From Phoebastria nigripes (Eukaryota > Chordata > Aves > Procellariiformes > Diomedeidae), in assembly GCA_035582835.1 (NCBI GenBank), contig JAYKAV010002419.1, positions 561,006 through 625,005 of the forward strand: a stretch of DNA of 64,000 nt, written 5' to 3'. Under the pieces are notes generated by a model, which saw nothing but the letters and a program-made list of their open reading frames with translations, searched no databases and was not told where the DNA came from. Positions 29,864 through 40,500 of the stretch are shown here, piece after piece. Numbering within the stretch: the first letter of the stretch is position 1; the number at the start of each line of letters is the position of its first letter. The position numbers were made by a program, and so were the translations under genes.

Positions 29864-29877
29864 GGGGGGGGGGGGGG
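29864..29877 (+). repeat. Poly(G) tract, 14 bases
   Basis: An uninterrupted G run in intergenic DNA; length is probably unreliable in a draft assembly. Confidence 0.8.
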
Positions 29878-30986
29878 TAGGGGAATTGCAAGCTCTGCCT
29901 TCTGTTTTTAAGATTAAACTGTCCCTTCATATATATAGCTGCATAAACAAAACACCAGGTCTGAAGGAAGCTGCTTTTCTGCAGGAAGATAGCCAAGTAG
30001 AGGCAAAACTCCACACTGCTACTTTTGAAAGTGTTGCTAAAACTTTTCTCTGTCCTGCAATACGAATGTTTGTTTGTTCTTGCAGCCTGCCTACTCAACA
30101 CGTGACTGGTGCTGAAATCAAACTCCAGGCAGCATGGCTTAGCACGAGAGTTTTCCACTCCTGTGAGTGATGCAGAAAGGAGAATGGGTGCAACATTCCC
30201 TTTAATAGGATAGGAGCACTGAGCTGCAGTATAAGCACTGCTAGCATTACTGCTAGCGGTACACAAGCCCCATGAAGGTGATGTGGAAAGCTGAATTATT
30301 TCTGTGTAATACAGAGACCGTGCTGGAGCCGGAGCCGGCGATACCAGTCAAGAGTCAGACTGTGGCCTAATGAACAGCACAGGTGCTCCTGCTGAAAGGA
30401 GAGCCCTAGCACTGCCAGCTTCTTCTTTCCCTCCCTTCCACGCAGCAGCATGGTCAGCCAGCCACGAAGCCTACAGAAAGACCAGCATGTGGGAGCAGGT
30501 AGGGTCACCGCTTTCAGCACCAGGACATTTGTAAAACATCCTACAGCTGAGAATCCATTAGAATAATGACTTTTCCTTATGAAATTCTTTACATTCCAGG
30601 GAAAAAGCTAAGTATATGAAATAAGATGAAATATTTTAATTTTTCCAGGTAAGGAATTCTTCAGTCTGAATTCAGAGCTAAGCAATTACACAGTCCATTT
30701 AAAAAAATGAAAGGTTGTATGAAGAATACTTGCCACTAGAGGACAAGTTTTATAGATACATAGCAATGAATCTAAGGAAGTTCTTCTCCAATGTCTGTCA
30801 CAATTACTTTATGCCCCAACAATTTAAAACTGTTTGAAATTATTATTGCCTTTCAGCTTGTTTGAGTTCTGGCATCATGAAATGATAGACAGAAACACCC
30901 GGTTTTCCTTCCTTGCACCTCTGGGTTAGTTGGCATTATTCTTCACGCACCTCTTCCACGCTCCCTTCAGTTACAGATGCATATGT

Positions 30987-31009
30987 TATATATATGTGTG
31001 TGTGTGTAT
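30987..31009. repeat. (TA)n(TG)n microsatellite
   Basis: A compound TATATA-TGTGTGTG dinucleotide run just before the intergenic CpG islet. Confidence 0.85.
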
Positions 31010-31049
31010 CCCCGCCAATAGCTCCGTTTTCCCGTCTCTCTGCCACCTC

Positions 31050-31220
31050 CTCCACGGCACGGCGTCACCATCCCGGCGGGTAGCGGAGCGCCCGCCTACC
31101 CGCAGGGCGGCCGCCGCTCCGCGCCCTCCCGCCGGCCGGGCCGCGGCTTGCCGCGCTCCGCGGCGTTGGGCTGCCGCCGACCGCCACCTGGTGGAACCCC
31201 CGCCCCGTGCTCGGCTCTTT
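31050..31220. promoter_or_regulatory. Small orphan CpG islet between NRBF2 and JMJD1C
   Basis: About 170 bases with roughly 30 CpG dinucleotides, in sharp contrast to AT-rich flanks, and not at the 5' end of either recognised gene. It could be an orphan CpG island acting as an enhancer, an insulator or the promoter of an unannotated non-coding transcript. Open frames on both strands here (31065-31331 minus, 30930-31289 plus) are Arg/Pro/Ala-rich and look like GC-composition artefacts. Confidence 0.6.
31181..31194 (-). promoter_or_regulatory. CTCF-like core motif
   Basis: Read on the - strand the sequence is CCACCAGGTGGCGG, close to the CTCF core consensus CCASYAGRKGGCRS. It lies inside the orphan CpG islet in the gap between two convergent genes, a plausible place for an insulator or loop anchor. 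Binding is inferred from motif only. Confidence 0.55.
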
Positions 31221-31997
31221 CCTCTGACAGCGTCTTGTTCTTGCCATCGTCGTATTCACTGGCTTATTCCCCAGGGCTTTCAAGAATAACGAAAAGGCGC
31301 AGCATCTGAATGCTAGGCAGAAAGTAAGCAATTTTGCATAAAGTATAGCAGCAGCAACAGNGAAGCGGTAAGTTATCGGTGGTCACGCAGTGTGTAACCA
31401 CAGCCTGGCACAGTACGTGGAAAGATTCCCATGGGTGGGGAGTCTGATCTGTATTGTTTTACACTGGACAGAACTAAAAACTTCTGTGGTCCGTTATTTC
31501 AAAATGTCTCACCAAGCACCAGTTTTAAATATGTGTCCAGACACTGACTTCTATTCATAGCCATCGCTTTACCACAGAAACCACTCTTGTCTTGGAACAC
31601 AGAAATATTATCCCTGTTGAATATAGCCAACATATGCTTTGCAAAAAGAAATTGTAATTACCCAATCTCTGGCTCTATCTCCACAGAAGGAGAAACCAAA
31701 GGCAGGCAACTGGGAAGCAACGTGGAGTCTCTTGAGAATAAAACCTGCAGACTGCACCACCAGTTGCTACTTACAATGACAGCTAAAACCAAAATATAGA
31801 AGTTTACATTTTGGTTTTATATAAAGAGAGAAGAGGATCTTGTGACCTCTTCCTCTGAGAGCTTTTCTGTTTCAGGAACTCTGGCCTTGAACTCCTCCCT
31901 ACTCTCCTCTCAGCAGCAGCTCTTTAGCCACCTGCAATTCCTGTTGACCTGCTTTCAGTGGTGGGGACTACACCTCATCCAGGCTCCCTCTCCCACG
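31221..31997. other. Intergenic DNA between the CpG islet and the CR1 tail
   Basis: No gene recognised. One N at 31361. Frames are short and without motifs. Confidence 0.6.
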
Positions 31998-32058
31998 AGA
32001 GGCTGGACCAGATGATCTTTCGAGGTCCCTTCCAACCTGGGCTGTTCTACGGTTCTAC
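31998..32058 (+). mobile_element. CR1 LINE 3' end fragment
   Basis: Contains the characteristic CR1 3' terminal sequence with CTGGACCAGATGATCTTTCG and GGTCCCTTCCAACC, followed by two copies of the 8-base terminal repeat type (GTTCTACG, GTTCTAC). Only the 3' tail is confidently recognisable; the element is 5' truncated, as most avian CR1 copies are. The body may extend some way left of 31998. Confidence 0.85.
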
Positions 32059-35000
32059 AAAAGCAGGCTCGCTAGCAAAAGAGATGGAGAAAAGCAAGTA
32101 CAGCCACAACAGCTGATAAAATCCCTTACTGAATTGGACTAAAAATACAGTAGAAAACAAAATCAATCGGTCAAACTGTTCAAAAGTAACCAGAGTGGGA
32201 GTGTGGCTGCCACAAATCAGGTAGACGACAGTATTTGCCAAACTTTCCTGGCCGAGTATGCGGCCCATGGAGTTCAACTGTATAAAAAGAAGTTCATTGC
32301 TCCTTAGAAACTCAGCGCTATGGCCATCTTTTCCTACACCTCCTTTCTCTCCCATGTTTTTTTTACCAGAAGTAACCTAAACTTACCCAGGCTTTTTGTC
32401 TTGTAATCATCTGAAGTGTTCCCTCAGGCCCATTTGCTGCAGGAGTTAAGGTATTATTGAGATCAAACAATATGAAATCCTTAGAGCTGTGAAAATACAG
32501 GATTTCCTGCCTCAGAGCTACTAAACCCTACTCTCTAATTCCACTAAGGAAGCACAGAGCTACGATAAAACCACATGCCCAGGGACTGGAAAAAGAAACA
32601 GGCCTCTGTGTCAAGAGTATATTGTATTGGTATGGTTGGAAGGTACCAGAAATGTTCACTTTTGAAACGTAACAGTAAAAATCCTTCAGTCTACCACTCA
32701 GCTTTAGAAAGGCCCATGTTTAAAATGCAACTGTTTGCATGCAACACGTCAGGTAAAACGTCTTCAATTTGCTGTGAGGCAAGATTTTCCTACTAGCTAT
32801 ATATAGATCGTAACTTCCTTTTCAAAACCTACGAGAACAAATGAAAGAAGCGCAGAGGTTAGTTTGCCTGTGCTGCTGACGCTACAGACCATTTGCTCCT
32901 TGGTCAGAGTTTCCTAGGTCACCCCGCTGAGATGGAAAGAAAGGGACGTGGCGGTGTACACTGCATCGGAGGAGCCCCCACGCCACCAAGTGCTCCCCTG
33001 CCCTCCTGGGGCACACGTATCATGGGAACACAAAGGCGGAGAAGGAAAAGCGGCACTCCTACTGACAAAGCGCAAGTCAAAAGGTGGAAAGCAGGAGCAC
33101 AGCGGAGAGCTGACATTGTTCGAGGCAGAGCTGGGGGTTAGGAGGGGGAAAGCACAGCAAAGCCTTAGTCCGGGAGCCTCAACAGGGAGCGGCAGCTCAT
33201 CCAGCGCGGATGTGGGGGAGAGCACAAACATCCTGCTCAGGAAAGCAGCAGAACAGGGCAATGGTGGCTGTGGAAGGAGGAAGGAAGGGAAATTCCCACT
33301 TATGGGCTCGGGGCGGGGAAGGTTGTCAGCTGTGAGGGCAGGAGAGAGCTTGACAGGATGTCACGGGAGAGGGTATGAACAAAATTACCACCTACCGAAA
33401 AGGTCAGAGAGCATGAGAACNCAGTGCTGATCAGATGGGGGTTCGGTTTACACACACAGATCTGAGCAACTTCCGTGAAGCTAGAAGAGTAGAATAAATA
33501 GATTTTTAAATCAGATGTTATAACCCCCTATGTCTGACCTGCATAACAGGGACCACGGTTTCACTGCCACAATCCAGTAACTTCTGTTTCAGCTAAACCA
33601 TATACACAGCCAGCCAGCCAGCCATGCTGAAGTACTTCAGGTCATAGCAGCCCCACTTTATTCTTTGCTAATTACTTACTCTTCATTAGTCACCTCTGCA
33701 GTTACAATAGGAAGAAAATTGCCATAGTCATTCACTGTACAGCAGTGCAGTGGATTGAGATGATAAGGAGTTGGAAAGGGGTGAGGGAAGGAGGGGGTGT
33801 GTGGAGAGCAGGGCTTGCAGTTCTGATGACTTTGAGACATGAGCTTTCCAAGGACAGAAAAAAACAAAGGAGTTTCATGGAGAGCGTAGCAGATCAAGAC
33901 AGAGCTTGGTCTCAATAGGAAGGTGGCAAAAGATGACACGGTACTTCATATTCTTGTTCTAGGAGTTGACAGTGTTCCTGCACTCAAACAGCTTCAGCTG
34001 ATCTCATCAAATACTTTTGGCTGTATTAAAATAGTTGAGATTGTAGACCAGAAAACCTCCTAAAGAGTCTTTAGGAAAGGAAGATCGAAAAACATGCCAG
34101 TAATGCCTTGCAGAACATAGAAATGGTCAAGAGGGAAAAACGAGCCTGAAAACAAAACACCTCCCCACAGCCCCCTCTTTAGTCTCAGACATCAGCTATG
34201 ACAATCTCAGGTCACACCGGCAGCGAGCACAACGCTAGCCCGACTTCCTGCTCCTATTTCCTGTAGGGGAGCAGGGAGCTCCGCTGCATTGTGATGGAGA
34301 CAGAAAACTTAAGCTACTGAATTTGGTACACTACTTAAAAAACCCACAATTTTTGGCCTCTTTTAGTGGTATTTGGAGTAGCTGTTACCTTTAACAACTT
34401 CTTGTGGTCTGCTAATGCATGCAGCATGCGACTTGCAGAGTCTTTTCGAGTTGACGGCAATAAACGCTTTACAGCACTCCCTGGCTCGCTCAGCTTGTGC
34501 CACGTTTTCCTTGTTCACTCACTTTTGGCTTCTTCCCCTCCCAGCAGTTCCTGGGAAACGCTGTTATTGTTGCAGGCAGTTTATAAGGCCGTCCCATCCG
34601 CACCCGCAGCAATTCCCAAAGTGATTTGCAAAATACATCAGGTTACGTTTTTATGCGTTGCAAATCCATCAGATATACCCATGAACCACAAAATTTTAAA
34701 ACTCGAGATAAACTTTACTAAAACAAATCGAGTGGATAGTTAAACTCTATAGCGACTACAGTGAAATCCTACTTACACAGTTCAAACTAATTTATCAATT
34801 TATCTTTGCTACGAAAGCAGCAAACCCAGTGACTGTGCAGCATGCCACCCAACACTGCAGCTTGAGCCCATCAGTTTTGCCTCTCCAAAACGAGACTTTT
34901 TGTCTCAAAATCCTGTCAATCTCTCAGGCTCTTCTTTGGGAGGATTCTTGCTGCTTCACCATCCGTTTCACCCACACTGTGCAGATTAACAACTTTGGCA

Positions 35001-36460
35001 TACACTTAAGGATTCATCAGCAAAGGTGGCAAGAAAAAGGTCACAAAGGAAGAACTTTAATATCCATGCTTGGAAATAGAAATTAGCCTCTGTTCAGCAA
35101 CTCCTTCAGCTACCACCTGAGGCAGCAGGAACTTCTTCAATCTCACAGGCACAGGCAGGGATCCCTCCCCGGGTCTGTAAGTGCTGTGGGCGACAGGGGC
35201 AGCCATCAGTGCCCCATGGGGGCCCCAAACACAGTACCAAAGCTCAGACCTAGAAGCACCGGGTACTGTCTGCTGTCCTGTCACTGGCAGCAAAGCACCT
35301 GGACGCCTTTGAGAGGAGGTAGAGCAGGAAGCCTGAGGCTTTGGCCAGGACGGACACAGCAACGTGACACTTGCCGACAGTAACCCAGGGGAAACCAACT
35401 CATTCCCTTCAACTCCACCACAAAGACACCCCAGCACACGGAGCGAGCTGTGATGACAGCCCGTGGCCCAGGCCCGAACAACTACTCTTTGTGTAGAAAA
35501 ACACACGAGGCGGGGTATGACCATCTGCAGCANCAATACAAATTTCAGCAGCCTCAAGAAATTTCACAAATGTTAAAAGTACCTCACCAAAACTCAATTC
35601 AGGGGGANAAATACTTAAGACTTGATTAAAATTCACTCATTTACATATCCTGAACTTTAGGGGGGGGGAAAGGCACATGTGACTAAAGTCCACTTGTCAT
35701 TAAGCAAACGTACATTGGCAGGTTTTGCATCTTCAGGCAACACTCTAGTTCTGTGCTACACACAGCGTAAAGGAAGACAACACATGGAACTGGGTACGAA
35801 GTTGAGAATCAACTGCCAAGCACAGCAACGTTAACCCCAAAGTATTTCTTTGCAACTTCAAATAACTTCCAAGTTTTCAAACCAATTAAAGAACAAACTT
35901 TACTTTTGGAATCAGGAATTGCTTTTGTGTTTCACTATTTCTTAAGGTAATTTATATGGGGTTTTTGTTGTTGGTGGTTTTTTNNTTNTTTTTTTTTGTT
36001 TTGTTTTGGTTTTTTTTTGGTGACACAAAACCCGGTCAGACTTTGTCTGACTGGGAGCAGTAACCAGGCTAGTTACTATCCCCTTTCGGACACGTCACAA
36101 GCTACCTAACAGCTGCACCTAACGTTTGGTATGAAATCTAAACATTTGAATAGCTTTAATAATTTAAATCCATGTACACTTTAACTTTTCAAACTACCTC
36201 CAAGAGCTGGAATTCTGCTCAACTGTCTAACATTTATCATTATTAAACAAAAACAGATACAAATCTTTTTTTTTTAAACATCCATTATTTTGGATGGTAT
36301 TACTTGAACTGTAAAAAGCCAAGATGCTATAAAAAAAATTGTTTTATAGAAACTCCTTTCCTCCTTCACCCAAAGTAAGTGTTGGATCATTTTAAAGACC
36401 AAACATAAGAACAAAACAATTTAAACATCGCTTAAGGAGAGGCTCTTTCTGGCTCAGCCA
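32059..36460. other. Intergenic DNA, right part, with GC-richer patches
   Basis: No gene recognised. Two stretches (32880-33420 and 35050-35560) are richer in GC and carry open frames of 160 codons (32948-33430, +) and 166 codons (35057-35557, -, containing one N codon). Neither shows a known domain or splice context. A T/G-rich low-complexity tract with N bases lies at 35966-36020. Old degraded repeats are a possible source. Confidence 0.5.
35966..36020 (+). repeat. T-rich low-complexity tract with unresolved bases
   Basis: TTTTG/TTTTTTGG repeats with N bases at about 35984-35987, showing that base calling failed here. Confidence 0.8.
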
Positions 36461-36650
36461 TTTGAGCCGTGCTCCAGCACTTCCCCTCGCAGTTTCGTCT
36501 CAAGCCCGGAGAGGGCAGAGTGGTGCCCAGGAACCACGGCAGAACATCTCAAGCGCCACAATCAGAGACGCGTTTGCGATCACTGCGAAGGAACGACTCT
36601 GGCCGTCACGCACGGCCGCGAACACAAAAAACGAACNCGACGAGACAACA
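36461..36650. promoter_or_regulatory. CpG-dense patch just beyond the JMJD1C 3' end
   Basis: Around 19 CpG dinucleotides in about 190 bases, flanked on both sides by AT-rich sequence. It sits directly downstream of the inferred JMJD1C cleavage site. Function unknown; it may be a small orphan CpG island or part of a transcription-termination region. Confidence 0.4.
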
Positions 36651-37463
36651 TTTGATAAAGTCATTTTAATGGAAAATGTAAAACCCCTTTCAACTTCAAT
36701 GTACAAAGCATGTGTAACACTTGCACTTTTAACAAATTAAAGCAAGCCAATGTTTTAAAAAAATACATCATTGAATGTATATATGTATATATTTACATAG
36801 CATATTAAGTTTAATATTTAGCTTTAAAAGTTCACATAAATTTTACCAAAATGAGACAATTTTTAAATAAATTACACCTTTTGAAAACGTTTAATTGTAC
36901 ACTGAATAGCTTCAATAAAATACTGAAGTGTCTGTATTTAATATCTACTTTATATACTTTCTATTTTACAAAGTTTACAATTATTTGGCAGTAATTTTCA
37001 GATTATGACATGACTGCTGTGCGGACTCAGCAAGATCCCAAATGCAGGCAATAGCTGGTGTTTGTGTCCTACTCTCACAGTAACTGTCTCAATGTAGTGA
37101 AAAATATCTGAATTATTTTAGCAAACTGTACAAGTCACATTTACATTTGATCAACAATATAGCATAGAATTTTGTGGTTTTTTCCAAAAATAAATACATC
37201 ATCTTAAATCTTTGACATTTCACAAACTTCATGTACATTATAATACAGGACAGCAGAACGCTGCTTAATTGTTTGCAAGTCTAACATGTAATCACAGTGG
37301 CTGTGATATGAAGCTCTACCATTGCAGTGTCATTAACAAGTAAATACGATGACTATGTTTTCTTGGCACTGATGGTTTGTGAAGCTTAAATTAGTGTGCA
37401 GACTGTTCATATATTAGAAAAAATAACCTCCGTTTGATGTTAACACAAAAAAGCAGAGCACGC
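36650..37463 (-). other. JMJD1C: JMJD1C 3' UTR
   Basis: AT-rich sequence running from the TAA stop to an ATTAAA signal (36665-36670, - strand), which is followed by a TGTTGTCT-type U/GU-rich element. Several other ATTAAA hexamers (for example 36810-36815 and 36890-36895) could give shorter forms. The end near 36650 is inferred. Confidence 0.6.
36665..36670 (-). terminator. JMJD1C: Probable JMJD1C polyadenylation signal ATTAAA
   Basis: The common variant hexamer on the - strand, the last one before composition changes to CpG-rich DNA, with a GT-rich downstream element. No canonical AATAAA was found on this strand in the inferred 3' UTR. Confidence 0.5.
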
Positions 37464-37553
37464 TTAGTTTTCATCCATATCTTCCATTTCACCTTCATGA
37501 ATCTTCAAAGCTCTCACCATTTCTTTAACTGCATGATACAAGATATTTTTAAC
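37464..37553 (-). CDS. JMJD1C: JMJD1C terminal coding exon
   Basis: Encodes [20 protein letters not shown] and GEMEDMDEN, then TAA at 37464-37466. Acceptor ACCTGCAG-type (CTTGCAG). The acidic C-terminal tail is a JMJD1C rather than KDM3A/B feature, supporting the paralogue assignment. Confidence 0.96.
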   Translation of the reverse strand, partial: VKNILYHAVKEMVRALKIHEGEMEDMDEN

Positions 37554-40500
37554 CTGCAAGAATATCAGACAGATTTTAGTAAGGCTTTTGACTAAGGAAC
37601 TCTGCAAAGTAACTGCGTTTAAGACTGAGCCCTAAGCCTAGTGGATGGAAAAAAAAGGAAGGCTACATCAAGCCCGTGCACATTTTAAAACGTAACGTGA
37701 AATNGATAAAACTAGCAACTCAAGGGAGAGTCATTTACACCCCTGGCATTCATGCTGCTGCTCATTGTTATTCTGTGTGAACACCAGCGAGGAAGTAGCT
37801 CCACGCACTGCTCCGCATTTCAATGAGCCTGAGCATGCCCTGCCTTCGCAACAGCTTCCAGAGCAGAATTCATTTCCTACCTGCAGTTTATCATCATAAT
37901 TGATTTCTTCCTTTGACAGCCTCAGCTCCTGCGTTAAGTGAAATGACTGTACAAGATGTTCTGGAGACACAAAGTCTTCAGTTACTTGAACGCAGCTGTG
38001 AAAATTTTGCACCTATCCAAAATAACAAGAAGAAGAGACTGATAATTAGTATTTTGGGGTTATTCTTTGGCAGAGATACCTGAGAAAAGAGTGGGCCTTG
38101 AGATGTCTTAAACCACAGGCTTATCAGACTAAAGGGCGTCTTTATACGTTTTATGCAGAGAGCAATTAAGCGTATTCGACTTATCTAAGTTAGCTTCTGG
38201 CAAAAGGTACACTTTGAACAATGCACATCTGCCTGTGCTCCGGCGCTTCTTCCTGCAGTCGGCTCTGACATTAATTCAACATACTCTGATGTGTTACTCC
38301 ACCCTTTTACCAGCTGCACAGGCACTGCTGCTGCATACTGCTACTGCACAGCCGCTTCCAGAACACCGCGCAGGCGCCGACGCCGCAGACCGACCCTGTG
38401 GCAGCCTCGCCCTGCAGGACCCGGCTCCTCGGGCCACGCAGACACGCTGGAAGCTTGCACCCACACTCTGCCAGGCACAACTTGCCACGTTTGCTGAAAA
38501 GTAATTGCCGGTGGAAATATTTAAAAGAAAAAAAACGAACAAAGGGGCAGATTCAGAAGGGTGGAAAAAAAAGCACCTTCTTTTTTCTCTGAACACTTCT
38601 TCTTACTGGTAAGAGGCAACTACTGAGAGGAACGGACACCGTCTCCTGCCACCCAGGTCATATCTGGAGGACAGGGGAAAGGAAAAAACGCTTCCTGGTT
38701 GTGACCTGACTACCAACTCCTGTTTGTCCTCTTCAGAAACATACAGCAACAGGTTTTCACCCCTAAACCCTTAGAAATTACACTGTTTCTTCAGCATGTC
38801 AAAATCCTCGTTTCCCCAAATTCTAACTGCTCGTAAAGCTGTGCAACGTCAATTCTGCAAAATTCTGCAAACTCACCAAAGCCTGGGGGGGTGGGCAGGG
38901 AGCGCCTTTGCCATCCTAGCAAACAAACAGTCCCACCCTGCTCAGTACTGATAAAGATCTGCATATTTTAAGCTCGAGCCTAGCAAAATCTAGAGTTTTT
39001 TAATGCATATTTCCATTGTGATACCTGACATTCAAAAAACCTCTGGGGCCTACACAGTTGAGGACACAGCGCTTCATTTAAAAATTATTTTCTTCTTCTA
39101 AAACACTGCCCAGTGATTTTATAAGGTTAGCTTGCCCCTTGACAGGTGAAATCCCAGAGGGTAACCCCTAGCTCAACACTAGTGTCATACGCGGGGTTTC
39201 TGCAGCCTCATAATCATCGGGGACAAAGCAGTGCCGTTCCCTCCTGCAGATTAATCGAAAGAGAAACCATTCGGGAGATGAAGAGGGTTTGTTGATGCCA
39301 CACAATTTGCGAACGGCAGAAAGCCAGGAGCAAGGGAACAGCTGCAGAAGTGCCACTGCAAGGCTCCCACCAGCACTCGGGGAATTTCCTAGAGTTTCAG
39401 CTGAAATGTCTCTGCTCTGCACAGCCGGGCTGCTGGCTCCAGCCCCCTCTCTTCCCTCGCAGGCTTCTCACCTGTTTCAAGTCTCAACCTGCCCTTGTTT
39501 TCCTTTCCANCCCATGCAAATCCCACACCACTCTCTCACTTTCTCCTCACTGAGACAAGATTTTACCGATTCCCTCTCCCTNCACTGCAGAACGGGCAAT
39601 ATTTGTTGCCCTCAGACCTTTCATTCTGCTGTGCCTTAAACCTCTGTCCCTTCCAGGGCCTGTCTTATTGGTGTGCAAGTCTTTGGGGGGGAAGACAGAT
39701 TCTACCCGGCTGGTCTGACATGGGAATGCCCCGCTGACAGCCCATAGGCAGTTCTATATATAATATTTATAATACAAGCTGATACAATGACATACACTAA
39801 TAAGTATGTTCAGCAATGATTCCCCTGAGGTTTGCGGGGCGAGGACTACAGCACTCCCATGACTGTGCCAGGTCCAGCTGAACTGAGAGAATAGCTTCGC
39901 CCTCAGCCCACGCAGAGCAGAGGTTTTCCAGTAGGGCCTGGGAGACGGGTGGAGCATCAGAAAAGCCTCAGACCTGGGCCAGGGTGGGAAAGGTGGGCGG
40001 GCAGGGAGGAAAGGACCGTCCACCCCCATGGCCGCGGCTCCTCGCCGCACAGCCATCTCCCTCCCATCCTCATGCTGAGGATCAGCCACTTCACAGCTCA
40101 GCTCCGGGGCCAGCGCTCAGCCCAGCAGCTCTGCATACGCAACTCCCAGACCTTTATCCTACCATCCTTATCGTAACGTCGCCAGGATGTCGCATTACCT
40201 CCAGCATGTTATTTTACAATATATAATCCTGCTGTTAAATCAAGATAATACCACTATAAAAACCAACATTTTAATAACCTGTTCTACTATGAACAGGTTT
40301 TGCATGTAGCCTGAACAACACATTTCAATTACCAACTCAAGTATTTCTAGCTTTTAATTTCTCGCTAAAATATTTTACAGATTTGGAGTCACCAAATTAA
40401 AACCAGGGAGGGCATCCCTAGTGCACGACTGTGACACAGGATGACCAGAGCAGAGCAGCAGGAAAAGCAAATCATTCAAAAGAACAGTAAACCCTGCCTT

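Larger units (their letters stand above)
28716..31040. other. Intergenic DNA between the converging NRBF2 and JMJD1C 3' ends, left part
   Basis: Mixed composition with short overlapping frames on both strands (up to 143 codons at 29835-30266, - strand) and no recognised protein motif. It includes a 14-base G run (29864-29877) and a TA/TG microsatellite (30987-31009). No gene called. Confidence 0.6.

Noticed and set aside
31065..31331. Frames of 88 and 119 codons over the orphan CpG islet
   Set aside because: Arg/Pro/Ala-rich on both strands, no motif, explained by GC content.
32620..32660. Possible CR1 antisense fragment (GGTTGGAAGGTACC)
   Set aside because: Only about 14 bases resemble CR1 and the following sequence diverges.
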